The notes: a model not told the origin generated them from the sequence alone. Numbered from the stretch's first letter, positions 24,189 to 32,780 are shown. The stretch is DNA of 64,000 bases from PALSA-612 sp963776735 (GCA_963776735.1 CAVZNV010000015.1:62001-126000); one strand, 5' to 3'. Numbers and translations: made by a program.

Positions 24189-25250
24189 ATCTGGACGTGC
24201 CGATTCCGGAGGGCGCCGAGGAACGCGCGCACCGCGTGGCCATGGCGGCGTACGGCATCGCACCGGCCGGTGCCGCGGCGGCGCTCCTACTGGAAGCCGG
24301 CGGTCGCGATCGTCGCCGTCGCGGCGGTCGCGGGCGTGCTCGCGAGCCCGCCGGGCCGCTCGGTGATCAGCTCGATCCGCGAGGCAGTGGGCGTGAAGAA
24401 GGCGCAGCGCGAGCTGTTCTCGTTGCCGGCGCCCGGCCGGCTGCTCGTCAACTCGCCGAGCGGCCCGTGGGTCGTCCAGCAGAACGGGGCGCGGCGCCTC
24501 CTCGGCCGCTTCGACGAGGCGTCGTGGTCGCCGTACGGACGTTTCGTCGTCGCGACCAGGGGCGACGAGGTGGTCGCGATGGATCCGTCGGGCAAGGTGC
24601 ACTGGGTGCTGGGCGTGCCGGTGCCTCGGCTCCCGGCCTGGGGCGGGACGCACACAAACACGCGCATCGCCTACCTGTCGGGCGAACGGCTGCGCGTCGT
24701 CGCCGGCGACGGAACGGACGACGCCGCCGGCTGCCCAGGCTGGGTGCCGATCAGCCCGGCCTGGCAGCCCGGATCGACGCGGATCCTCGCCGTCGCCACC
24801 CTGACGCGACTCGAGGTCGTGGACGCAGGCACCTGCAAGCCGCTGTTCATCCGGGACGGGAAGGCGACGAAGCTCCAGTGGTCGTCGGACGGGAAGCTGC
24901 TGCTCGCGCTCGGCCCGGCCGGGCTTCGCGTCTACGACCTGCACGGTCGCATCGTGGTTCGGGGCGGGCGCGTGCTCGACGCGACTTTCCTCGGCGACAC
25001 CCATCGCGTTGCCGAGCTGCTCTACGGCGGAGACGCGACGCTCGGCGGGAAGGTGCTCTTCCACGCCGCCGGGCTGCGACAGGTCGTTTCGTCGCGGGAC
25101 GGACGCTGGCTCTTCATCACCTGGCCGGCCGCCGACCAGTGGGTGTTCGTCCGCGTCGCTGCGCCGCACACGATCCGCGCCTACTCGCAGATCACGCAGC
25201 AGTTCGGTCGAGGGACGTTCCCCGAAGTCGGCGGCTGGATCGGCAACTAG
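24185..25250 (+). CDS. Membrane-anchored beta-propeller protein, probable anti-sigma partner (frameshifted)
   Basis: The N-terminus (MNLDVPIPEGAEERAHRVAM) begins at a GTG overlapping the sigma gene stop (GTGA). The remaining 326 codons, starting RRRSYWKPAVAIVAVAAVAG, lie in the next frame, open from a GTG at 24270. Removing one G of the GG at 24269-24270 joins both parts smoothly. The full protein would have a short cytosolic head of about 30 residues, one membrane helix and an outer propeller domain (FDEASWSPYGRFVVATRG, LQWSSDGKLLLALG), an arrangement used by anti-sigma factors. Either a sequence error or a real frameshift separates head and body; a shorter protein from 24270 would lose the head. 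Confidence 0.7.
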
Positions 25251-25259
25251 GCTCGAAGC

Positions 25260-26009
25260 ATGCGGATGGCCATCGCCCTCGGCGCGCTCGCGCTCGGCAC
25301 GAGCGTGCCGGTGACCGTGCTGCCGCGGCCTGCGTTCCCAGGACCGGCCGCCACATCGCGCGGTCCGCACCGCCTCGTCCTCGTGTCCTCGCACCACGAG
25401 GCGCCGAGCGGACCCACGGGCTGGACAGGCTACGCACCCGCCTATGCCTTCCGTGACGCACCCCTCCAGCGCGTGTTCCCGACCGCGAACCGCTATTTCG
25501 CGCTCTACGGCAAGGACGGGTCGACGATCCACTATCTCGTCGGCGAGGACAAGGCCGGCCATCCGCTCTACGCGTTCGACTTCGCGAGCTATGCGTGGCC
25601 GCCGCGCATCAAGCCCGGCGAGCGCGACTACGTCTACGAAGAGCCGGTTTGGGCGCAGGAGTCGAACGGCACGCTCTACGTCGAGACCGCGCACTCGACC
25701 TACGCGAACTCCTCCTACGGCCGCAACGCGTACATCACGTCGATCGATCTCGCGACGAAACAGGCCGTCTGGCGCAGCCCGGCGCTCGTCGCCAACGCCG
25801 GCACGTTCCTGGTCACGAAGCACTACCTCGTCACCGGCTACGGCTTCACCGACGAGCCGGACTACCTCTACCTGCTCGACCGCGCGACCGGCAAGGTCGT
25901 GGATCGGCTGCTGCTCCCGACCGCGGCCGAGCACGTCACGTGGCAGGGGACGGCGATCCGCGTGCGCACGTACGATCACGTCGTGGTCGTCCGTCTGCGC
26001 GGCAACTGA
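25260..26009 (+). CDS. Secreted PQQ-like beta-propeller hypothetical protein
   Basis: 249 aa with a short hydrophobic N-terminus (MAIALGALALGTSV) that may be a signal peptide. Repeats such as NAYITSIDLATKQAVWRSPA and DYLYLLDRATGKVVDRLLL follow the PQQ-propeller pattern (L-D-x-x-T-G-x-x-x-W). The ATG is 6 nt after TAGGCT, which overlaps the previous stop codon, so a leaderless transcript may start here. Its TGA overlaps the ATG of the peroxiredoxin (TGATG), which couples the two. Confidence 0.7.
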   Translation: MRMAIALGALALGTSVPVTVLPRPAFPGPAATSRGPHRLVLVSSHHEAPSGPTGWTGYAPAYAFRDAPLQRVFPTANRYFALYGKDGSTIHYLVGEDKAGHPLYAFDFASYAWPPRIKPGERDYVYEEPVWAQESNGTLYVETAHSTYANSSYGRNAYITSIDLATKQAVWRSPALVANAGTFLVTKHYLVTGYGFTDEPDYLYLLDRATGKVVDRLLLPTAAEHVTWQGTAIRVRTYDHVVVVRLRGN

Positions 26010-26470
26010 TGCTCGAGGTCGGCGAGCGCATCCCGCTGGATGCGTCGGTCTGGCTGCAACCGAACGAGAAGCACACGTTCGCCGAGATGGTCGCCGACGG
26101 CCCGGTGCTCCTGCTCTTCTACCTCTTCGACTGGACCTCGACCTGAACGAACGAGTTCGAGCTCCTGCGTGACAGGAGGGAGGAGTTTGACCGCCTCGGC
26201 GTGAAACCGCTCGGGATCTCCCGCGACTCGCCGTGGACGCACATCTCATGGATGCAGGCGCTCGACCTCAACTTCGGACTGCTCTCGGACTGGAACGCGG
26301 AGGCGGTCCGCGGTTTTGGCGTGTCTCGCGATTTTCGGGGCTTCCGGGACATCGCGAAGAGGACGGCGTTCCTGGTGGATCGGGAGGGGGTCGTGCGGGG
26401 CGCATGGGACTACGAGGACTCGGAGGTCCCGGACCTCGACGAGCTGCTCTCGGCGGCCGGCGCGCTCTAG
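26009..26470 (+). CDS. Peroxiredoxin with in-frame TGA (probable selenocysteine) at the peroxidatic position
   Basis: The frame from ATG to TAG holds 153 residues if the TGA at 26144-26146 (codon 46) is read through. The preceding residues FYLFDWTST and the following TNEFELLRD match the thioredoxin-fold strand and helix of AhpC/TSA-BCP peroxiredoxins, in which the motif TxxC carries the peroxidatic Cys; here it reads T-S-T-TGA. Downstream features of the family are intact: LGISRDSPWTH, NFGLLSDWN, and the catalytic Arg in RTAFLVDREGVVRG. There is no other cysteine. A SECIS-like hairpin follows the TGA. Such an enzyme reduces peroxides in the cytosol. Start coupling to the previous gene is by TGATG. 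The alternative is a nonsense-mutated pseudogene or a base-call error. Confidence 0.75.
26162..26178 (+). promoter_or_regulatory. Candidate bacterial SECIS hairpin in the peroxiredoxin gene
   Basis: CTCCTG and CAGGAG form a perfect 6-bp stem around the loop CGTGA. The stem begins 15 nt after the in-frame TGA, and the loop begins 21 nt after it. Bacterial SECIS elements lie inside the coding region right after the UGA, with an apical loop 16-37 nt away, a short upper stem and a G among the first two loop bases; all hold here. In the cell it would recruit SelB with Sec-tRNA. Confidence 0.65.
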
Positions 26471-28461
26471 CGCTCGCAACCGCGATCTTCGCCGTCGCGG
26501 CCGTACTGGCCGCGCTGCCGGGGATCGAGCACATCGGCAGCGACTTCCTCGCCGGCGGCGCGCCCGGCTTCGGCGAGGCTGCGCCCGGCGACCACCTCCA
26601 GACGACGTACCACCTCTGGCTGTTCGGCGACCAGATCGAGCACGGCCGCTACCCGTGGCGCGACCCGTACTCGTTCCGGCCGGAGTCGGGGCCGACGATC
26701 AACCCGGCGGTGTGGCCGTTCGGGCCGGTGTTCTGGCCGCTCTACCACCTGTTCGGGCTCGTCCTCGGCTGGAACGTCTTCGTCCTGCTCACGTTCGTCG
26801 CCGCCGGGCTCGTGGCCATGGCGTGGCTCCGCGAGCTCGGCGTCGGGTGGTGGCCGGCGATCGCCGGCGGGCTCGCGTTCGAGATCGCGCCGTACCGCGC
26901 GCTCCAGAGCGCCGGCCACCTGCTCGGGCCGATCTCGCTGCTGCTGCCGCTCTCGCTCTGGGCGCTCGAACGCGGACGACGAGGGAACCCGGCCTGGTTC
27001 GCGCTCTCGGCCGTGGCGATCGCGTCGATTCCCCTCTCGGGGCAGGTGCACCTCGCGATCGGCGCGATCCCGTTCTACGGGGCCTACGCGCTCGTCCGAC
27101 TGCCCGCCGTGACGCACCGGAGGCCCGTCTACCTCGGAGGCGCCGGGTTGGGAGTCGCGCTCGCGATCGGCGCCGGCCTGCTGATCGACCGGGTCGTGGT
27201 GCAGGGCTCGCTGCAATCGAAGGGCCGCTCGCTGAACCAGGTCACGGTCTACTCCGCGAACTGGGTCGACTTCTTCAGCCGCGACCAGAGGCACGGCAGC
27301 GAGAGCTTCGTCTTCCTCGGCTGGCTGACGCCGCTGCTCGCGCTGTTCGGGCTGTACGCGCTCGCCCGCACCGGTCGGCGGCTCCTCGCGGCGCTCCTCG
27401 GCGTCGGCGCGGTCGTGCCGATGCTGCTCGCCCTCGGAACGAACACGCCGCTCTACAAGCCGGTCCACGACCACATTCCCGGGCTCCAGTACCCGCGAGT
27501 GCCCGAGCGGCTGATGCCGGTCGCCTGCCTCGCCGTCGCCGCGCTGGTCGCGTTCGCGCTGCACCTGTGGTCGGACGAGCGTGTGATCGGCAAGCACCGG
27601 AGCTTCGGCTGGTGGACCGCCGCCGTGGCCGCTGTGGCCGTGATCGCGATCGCCGCGGATCTCCACTCGCAGGCGCTGAAGGCATCGGCGGCGGACGCGG
27701 GCAACACGGCCTACAAGGCACTCGAAGGCGGCCCGCGAGACGTGCGGCTGCTCGAAGTGCCTGTCCTGCTCCCGGACAACGACGACGGCAGCGTCTACCA
27801 GTATTACGACACGGCTCCGCGCCGCGAGCGGCCGGGGGGCTATTCGACGACTGCGCCCGTGAGCGCGGACGTCGTCGCACGCGCCCTGCAGCCGATCAAC
27901 TGCGGCGACTGGACGTCGCGTCCCGGCGTCGAGATCCAGAAGCTCGGAGTCCGCGAGATCGCGTTCCACCGCGGCCTGTTCGTGCTCAACCCGTCCGTCC
28001 CGGGCCGCACGTGGTTCGCCTGGCGCGGCCTCACCGAGCACGGCTATCGGCCGTGGGCGCACGACGGCGCGATCTGGATCTTCGACCGGCTGCACGGCCA
28101 CGGGCCGCCGCCGCCACCGCCCGTCCGCGAGCCGGCTCGCGACACGGCCCAGTTCTGCGCCGGGTGGTACTCGAACGACGGCAACGGCCGCGCGATGTCG
28201 GCCGGCTACTCGGCGCTGTGGGCGTACTCGCCCAGGCCGGGAAGCGCGCTGTCGCTCGTCGTCCGCTCGGACTCGGCGCTGCCGGTCACGTTCCTGGTCG
28301 ACGGCCGGCAAATCCGCGAGGAGCGCATCTCGTCGCTGACCGAGGTGCGCCTGCCGCTCGGCGCCGCCGGCTGGCACCTCGTCGCGCTGAAGACGAAGGA
28401 ACTGCCCGACGTGAACGGCCGCAAGGAGGGCGCGCGGCTGATCGCCTACCGGCTCGATTGA
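26404..28461 (+). CDS. Polytopic membrane protein with C-terminal extracytoplasmic domain
   Basis: 685-aa protein. Residues 20-430 contain about ten hydrophobic helices with an early acidic loop (GDHLQTTYHLWLFGDQIEHG) and YPWRDPYSFRPESG, reminiscent of GT-C fold mannosyl/arabinosyl transferases and YfhO-like proteins. The C-terminal 250 residues are soluble and beta-rich. The start is uncertain: ATG 26404 lies inside the end of the peroxiredoxin gene (67-nt overlap) and is the last standard start before the first helix. I assign no substrate. Confidence 0.65.
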   Translation: MGLRGLGGPGPRRAALGGRRALALATAIFAVAAVLAALPGIEHIGSDFLAGGAPGFGEAAPGDHLQTTYHLWLFGDQIEHGRYPWRDPYSFRPESGPTINPAVWPFGPVFWPLYHLFGLVLGWNVFVLLTFVAAGLVAMAWLRELGVGWWPAIAGGLAFEIAPYRALQSAGHLLGPISLLLPLSLWALERGRRGNPAWFALSAVAIASIPLSGQVHLAIGAIPFYGAYALVRLPAVTHRRPVYLGGAGLGVALAIGAGLLIDRVVVQGSLQSKGRSLNQVTVYSANWVDFFSRDQRHGSESFVFLGWLTPLLALFGLYALARTGRRLLAALLGVGAVVPMLLALGTNTPLYKPVHDHIPGLQYPRVPERLMPVACLAVAALVAFALHLWSDERVIGKHRSFGWWTAAVAAVAVIAIAADLHSQALKASAADAGNTAYKALEGGPRDVRLLEVPVLLPDNDDGSVYQYYDTAPRRERPGGYSTTAPVSADVVARALQPINCGDWTSRPGVEIQKLGVREIAFHRGLFVLNPSVPGRTWFAWRGLTEHGYRPWAHDGAIWIFDRLHGHGPPPPPPVREPARDTAQFCAGWYSNDGNGRAMSAGYSALWAYSPRPGSALSLVVRSDSALPVTFLVDGRQIREERISSLTEVRLPLGAAGWHLVALKTKELPDVNGRKEGARLIAYRLD

Positions 28462-28477
28462 TTGATAGAAAAGCGCG

Positions 28478-28948
28478 ATGCTTGCGGTGACGACCTACGA
28501 CTGGCTGAAGTCCGGCCACGTGATTGCAGCGGTCATGTGGGTCGGCGGCGACGTGATGTTGACCTTGCTCGCACTGATGACGCTCGGGATGCATGACCCG
28601 GTGCGCCTCGCGCAGTTCGTCAAGCAGGTCTCGTTCCTCGGCAGGTCGTACATCCCGATCCTCTCGCTGATGGTGCTCGGGTTCGGATTCGGGCTGACCG
28701 AGAACGGCGGCTGGAGCTACAGCACCACCTGGATCCAGATCGGAATTGCCGGCTGGGCTGCGACCTTCCTGATCGGAGCCGGTTACCTCGGCCCGAGCGC
28801 AGCAAAGATCGACCGGCTCATCGAGGAACGCGGCCCGGAGGACGCCGAGGCGCAGGCGCTGATCGGCCGCGTGCTGCGCGTCGCCCGCGTCGACGCGGTG
28901 CTCCTGCTCTTTCTCGTGTTCGACATGACCGCCAAGCCGTGGTCGTGA
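28478..28948 (+). CDS. DUF2269 family membrane protein
   Basis: 156-aa protein with four hydrophobic helices, starting LKSGHVIAAVMWVGGDVMLTLLA. The H and G-D positions in the first helix are typical of DUF2269, a CopD-related family of unknown function. TAGAAA lies 6 nt before the ATG. The LD-carboxypeptidase gene begins 7 nt after its stop and is probably co-transcribed. Confidence 0.8.
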   Translation: MLAVTTYDWLKSGHVIAAVMWVGGDVMLTLLALMTLGMHDPVRLAQFVKQVSFLGRSYIPILSLMVLGFGFGLTENGGWSYSTTWIQIGIAGWAATFLIGAGYLGPSAAKIDRLIEERGPEDAEAQALIGRVLRVARVDAVLLLFLVFDMTAKPWS

Positions 28949-28955
28949 GGGTCCG

Positions 28956-29909
28956 CTGATCCGCGCGACCCTCTTCGGCAAGCCGCTGCCGGACGGCGGG
29001 ACGATCGGCATCTGCTCGCCCGCGACCGGCGTGTTCCGGCGCTCGGACGTCGAGCGTGGAGTCGAATGGTGGGAGTCGCAGGGCTACCGGGTCAAGCTCG
29101 CCGAGCGGGTGTTCGAGAACGACGACTGGATCGCCGGCGACGCGCGGCTGCGTGCGCACGACCTCGAGTCGCTCTTCGCCGACGCGGAGGTCGACGCCGT
29201 GCAGTGCTTCCGCGGCGGGTACGGCTCGGCGCAGCTGATCCCGTTCCTCGACTTCGACCTGATCGCCGCCAACCCGAAGCCGTTCGTCGGCTTCTCGGAC
29301 ATCACGTCTCTCCACGAGTCGATCCGGCAGCGGACGGGACTGGCGACGTTCTACGGGCCCGGCCTGACGAGCGTCGGCGGCGCAAACGCCACGGAGTTCA
29401 CGCGCGAGCAGGTGCTCACGCGGCTGCGCGGGACGGTCGGCGAGGTCCCGCGGTCGCCGGACGATCCGTACGTGCGCACGATCGCCGGGGGACGGGGGAC
29501 CGCGCCCCTCGTCGGAGGCTGCCTGTGGCTGCTGATGCAGACGATGGGGACGCCGTGGGAGTTCGACGCCGAGGGCGCCATCCTGTTCTTCGAGGACGTG
29601 AACCTGCCGGCCTGGCACCTCGACGGACTGCTCGTCCAGGCACGGGCGGCCGGCAAGCTCGAGGGCGTCGTCGGGGTCGTCGTCGGCGAACTGGCGAAGT
29701 CGGAGTACCCGGAAGTGGCGTCGAGCTTCCCGCGAACGAAGTCGCTCGAGGACGTGATCGAGTCCCGGCTCGGCGACCTCGGCGTACCGGTCCTCTACGG
29801 ATTGCCGCTCGGGCACGGCAAGCACATCGCGACCCTGCCTCTCGGGGTCACGTGCACCGTCGACGGCGACGGGCGGACGCTGACTGTCGACGAGCCGGCC
29901 GTCCGCTAG
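28956..29909 (+). CDS. LD-carboxypeptidase (peptidase S66)
   Basis: Murein-recycling peptidase that cleaves the terminal D-Ala of tetrapeptides; 317 aa is the usual length. The nucleophile Ser is in CFRGGYGSAQLI, the Glu in ILFFEDVN, and the His in GLPLGHGKH. The family N-terminus (DGGTIGICSPATGVF) lies upstream of the first standard start (GTG 29031, within CSPATGVF). No ATG, GTG or TTG precedes it in frame. CTG at 28956, 4 nt after GAGGGT, is the best candidate and is used here. Confidence 0.82.
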   Translation: MIRATLFGKPLPDGGTIGICSPATGVFRRSDVERGVEWWESQGYRVKLAERVFENDDWIAGDARLRAHDLESLFADAEVDAVQCFRGGYGSAQLIPFLDFDLIAANPKPFVGFSDITSLHESIRQRTGLATFYGPGLTSVGGANATEFTREQVLTRLRGTVGEVPRSPDDPYVRTIAGGRGTAPLVGGCLWLLMQTMGTPWEFDAEGAILFFEDVNLPAWHLDGLLVQARAAGKLEGVVGVVVGELAKSEYPEVASSFPRTKSLEDVIESRLGDLGVPVLYGLPLGHGKHIATLPLGVTCTVDGDGRTLTVDEPAVR

Positions 29910-29924
29910 CGCACACAATTCCAT

Positions 29925-29998
29925 CCCCCGGGGCCTTCGCCGCCACGCCGGCAGTTTTCTTTCCCCCCGGGGCCTTCGGCCCTTGCCCCCCCGCTTTG
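29925..29998. repeat. Direct repeat with hairpin after the LD-carboxypeptidase gene
   Basis: The 15-mer CCCCCGGGGCCTTCG occurs twice (about 29926 and 29966). The second copy continues into GGGCC-TTC-GGCCC, a 5-bp hairpin. It lies in the 216-nt gap before the SDR gene and may help termination, although no U-run follows. Nothing else is evident in the gap apart from the SDR promoter box. Confidence 0.4.
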
Positions 29999-30125
29999 GA
30001 CCATAGCCGCGAGAATCCGCACACAGGGGTGACGCGGCCGTGACAAATCCTGCGCACCTCGGCCCGAGGTCCTACGCCCAATTTCCGATGGCGACTGGGG
30101 CCGGCCGCGGCGTAGCGTGAGCCGC

Positions 30126-30803
30126 ATGAGAACAGCAATCGTCACCGGAGCATCCCGGGGACTCGGCCTGGCACTCGGGCGGGCGCTCGCCGAGCGTGGC
30201 TGGCGGCTCGTCGTCGACGCGCGCGGCGGTGCGGCGCTCGACGAGGCCTGGGCCGGCGTCCCGAACGTCATCGCAATCGCAGGCAGTCTCGCCGACGTCC
30301 GCCACCGGCGCGCGCTCGTCGCCGCGGCCGGGCCTCGCATCGACGTGATCGTCAACAACGCGAGCGTGCTCGGCCCGAGCCCACAACCGGTGCTCGCCGA
30401 CTACCCGCTCGACGAGCTGAGGCGCGTCTTCGAGATCAACGTCGTCGCACCGCTCGCACTCGTCCAGGAGGCGCTTCCGCGGCTCGCACCGGGCGCGCGT
30501 GTCCTGAACCTCACCTCCGACGCGGCGGTCGAGCCGTACGAAGGCTGGGGCGGCTACGGCTCGTCCAAGGCGGCGCTCGACCAGCTCACCGCAATCCTCG
30601 GCACCGAACACCCCAACCTGCGCGTCTACGCGGTCGACCCGGGCGACATGCGCACCCAGATGCACCAGGAAGCGTTCCCCGGCGAGGACATCTCCGACCG
30701 GCCCGAGCCGGAGGAGAGCGTGCCGGGGCTGCTCGAGGTGATCGAGGGCGACCTCCCGAGTGGGCGCTACCGCGCGCGGGAGCTCGCAGGAGTCCCGGCG
30801 TGA
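30126..30803 (+). CDS. Short-chain dehydrogenase/reductase
   Basis: 225-aa Rossmann-fold SDR. The cofactor motif is TGASRGLG (residues 7-14), the structural motif is NNAS, and the catalytic pair is YxxxK in GGYGSSKAALDQL with Ser in LNLTSDAA. An acidic residue after the second strand (VVDARGG) suggests NAD preference. ATG at 30126 is chosen because TAGCGT lies 7 nt upstream; a GTG at 30117 is open but closer to the box. The stop overlaps queA by GTGA. Confidence 0.88.
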   Translation: MRTAIVTGASRGLGLALGRALAERGWRLVVDARGGAALDEAWAGVPNVIAIAGSLADVRHRRALVAAAGPRIDVIVNNASVLGPSPQPVLADYPLDELRRVFEINVVAPLALVQEALPRLAPGARVLNLTSDAAVEPYEGWGGYGSSKAALDQLTAILGTEHPNLRVYAVDPGDMRTQMHQEAFPGEDISDRPEPEESVPGLLEVIEGDLPSGRYRARELAGVPA

Positions 30804-31846
30804 GCGCCCTGGCGTTCGAGCTGCCGACCCGCCTGGAAGCGCACGAGCCGCCCGAGGCGCGCGGTCTCCGCCGCGACGAGGTGCGCCTCATGGTCGCGTC
30901 AGGGCACGACGACCGGATCGAGCACGCCCGCTTCCGCGACCTGCCGCGGTTCCTGGAGCCCGGCGACCTCCTCGTCGTCAACGTCTCGGCGACCCTGCCG
31001 GCGGCGCTGCCGGTCAGGCGCACGGACGGCACCGACCTCGAGCTGCGGCTGTCGACTCCCGCCCCGAACGGGCCCGGCGACTCCTGGTGGGTCGTCGAGG
31101 CGCGCTGCGCCGGCGGCACCACGCCGTTCGGCGGCCTGCGCGTGGGCGAGCGCCTCGGGCTTCCGGCCGGTGCGACGGCAGAGGTCGTCGCACCGGAGCC
31201 GTTCTCCGGACGGCGCCGGCTCTGGATCGCGCGCCTCGACCTGCCCGAGCCCTTGATCACCTTCCTCGGCCGGCACGGCCACCCGATCCGCTACGGCTAC
31301 GTGCCGAAGCCCTGGCCGCTCGAGAGCTACCAGACCGTCTATGCGCTCGAACCCGGAAGCGCCGAGATGCCGAGCGCCGGCCGGCCGTTCACCGCGGAGC
31401 TGGTCACCGAGCTCGTCGCGCGCGGGATCCGGGTGGCGCCGATCGTCCTCCACACGGGCGTCTCCTCGCCGGAGCGCGGGGAGCCGCCCTATCCCGAGCG
31501 CTACCGCGTGCCGGACGCCACTGCGCGCCTCGTCAACGCGACGCACCTCTGGGGCGGCCGGGTCGTCGCCGTCGGGACGACGGTCGTCCGGGCGCTCGAG
31601 ACAGTGGCCGAGCCGGACGGCGCCGTCGCGGGCGGCGAGGGCTGGACGAATCTCGTCGTCACACCCGAGCGCGGGCTGCGCACGGTCGACGGCCTGATCA
31701 CCGGCTGGCACGAGCCCGAGGCGTCACACCTGCGCATGCTTCAGGCGGCGGCGCCCGACAGCCTCCTTGACCGCTCCTACCGCGAAGCGCTCGACGGCGG
31801 CTACCTCTGGCACGAGTTCGGCGACTCGCACCTGCTGTTGCCCTAG
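30800..31846 (+). CDS. queA: S-adenosylmethionine:tRNA ribosyltransferase-isomerase (QueA)
   Basis: 348-aa QueA-family enzyme. QueA transfers and isomerises the ribosyl part of SAM to preQ1-tRNA to make epoxyqueuosine. Landmarks: FRDLPRFLEPGDLLVVNVSATLP, GRHGHPIRYGY, and PIVLHTGVSS with NATHLWGGRVVAVGTTVVRALE. The typical R-I-A-x-x-P opening is replaced by FELPTRLEAHEPPEARG, and several insert positions differ, so this is a divergent member. No other queuosine genes are seen here. It is coupled to the SDR gene by a 4-nt overlap. Confidence 0.85.
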   Translation: MSALAFELPTRLEAHEPPEARGLRRDEVRLMVASGHDDRIEHARFRDLPRFLEPGDLLVVNVSATLPAALPVRRTDGTDLELRLSTPAPNGPGDSWWVVEARCAGGTTPFGGLRVGERLGLPAGATAEVVAPEPFSGRRRLWIARLDLPEPLITFLGRHGHPIRYGYVPKPWPLESYQTVYALEPGSAEMPSAGRPFTAELVTELVARGIRVAPIVLHTGVSSPERGEPPYPERYRVPDATARLVNATHLWGGRVVAVGTTVVRALETVAEPDGAVAGGEGWTNLVVTPERGLRTVDGLITGWHEPEASHLRMLQAAAPDSLLDRSYREALDGGYLWHEFGDSHLLLP

Positions 31847-31969
31847 GAGGGCCTGGCGGAGCGTTGCACGTCGCCAGGGCGCGATGGGCGTCGTGATGCA
31901 AGGACGCAGTCAGCTCGGCGCTCAGCGCGTTCCGGCGACCTCAGCCACGCTTCGTCAGGCTCTCCCCGA

Positions 31970-32710
31970 TTAGTTCTTCAGCAGCGAGCCGAGAACGGCT
32001 GCGGTGCCGACCTCGCCTCCGGTCTCCGTGACGATGTAGGGCTGGAGCGCATGGGCGAGCCCGGCCAGGGTCACGGTCTGGAGCCAAACGTCGCCGGGGC
32101 CAGTGAGCTGGGCGAGGAAGAGGCCGTCGCCGCCGAACAGCTTGTTCTTGATCCCCGGGATCTGCGTCAGGTCGAGGGAGACCGTCGCGTCGAACAGGCC
32201 GAGGTGGCCGGGGTGGACGAGGAGCTTCTGCCCGGCCTCGAGGGTGAACGGCACGACCTGGCCGTGGAGCTCGATCCACGCCTTGCCCGTCCCCGAGAGC
32301 TTCTGGAGCATGAAGCCCTCCTTGCCGAAGATGCCGACGCCGAGCTTCTTCTGCAGGAAGATCGCCAGCTCCACGCCCTGCTCGCAGCACATGAAGCCGT
32401 GCCGGTGGACGACGTACTCGCGGCTGCCGTCGAACGCGAGCTCGCGGATCTCGCCCGGAGCCTTCACCGCGAACGCGACGAAGCCCTCGGACCGCGCGGT
32501 GTACTGCGTCATGAAGTACGTGCCGCCGCTCGCCGCGCGCTTGACCGCTCCGAGCAGGCCGCCCTTCGACATGCCCGTCGACTTGCCGGTCTGGAGCGAG
32601 ACGTCGCCGCCGTACCACGACAGCTCGCCGGACTCGCCGACGATCGATTCGCCCGCACCGAGCGAGACGGTGAGGACGGGGGCGTACTGGCCGGTGATCT
32701 GGGTCTCCAC
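31970..32710 (-). CDS. AIM24 / TIGR00266 family protein
   Basis: 246-aa beta-rich protein of the AIM24 family, which folds as a double jelly-roll-like structure of unknown function and is often near membrane or stress genes. Typical segments are GESIVGESGELSWYGGDV, GGLLGAVKRAASGGTYFMTQYTA and WIELHGQVVPFTLEAGQKLLV. The GTG start has GAGAGGAG upstream. Between its stop and queA lie 123 nt containing one 7-bp hairpin (31852-31878). Confidence 0.85.
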   Translation of the reverse strand: METQITGQYAPVLTVSLGAGESIVGESGELSWYGGDVSLQTGKSTGMSKGGLLGAVKRAASGGTYFMTQYTARSEGFVAFAVKAPGEIRELAFDGSREYVVHRHGFMCCEQGVELAIFLQKKLGVGIFGKEGFMLQKLSGTGKAWIELHGQVVPFTLEAGQKLLVHPGHLGLFDATVSLDLTQIPGIKNKLFGGDGLFLAQLTGPGDVWLQTVTLAGLAHALQPYIVTETGGEVGTAAVLGSLLKN

Positions 32711-32780
32711 GGAGCGCTCCTCTCGAAGTCAGGGTGCCCGCCTTCCGGCGCGAGTGTAGTGGCTTCCCTTCGCGCCCGGT

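Noticed and set aside
26201..26470. A separate small protein starting at GTG 26201 (KPLGISRDSPWTH)
   Set aside because: It is the C-terminal half of the peroxiredoxin in the same frame as the upstream half. It would lack the active site, and there is no ribosome binding site at a suitable distance.
31852..31878. Terminator of queA (CCTGGCG/CGCCAGG)
   Set aside because: A 7-bp stem with a 13-nt loop and no T run is too weak to call a terminator.
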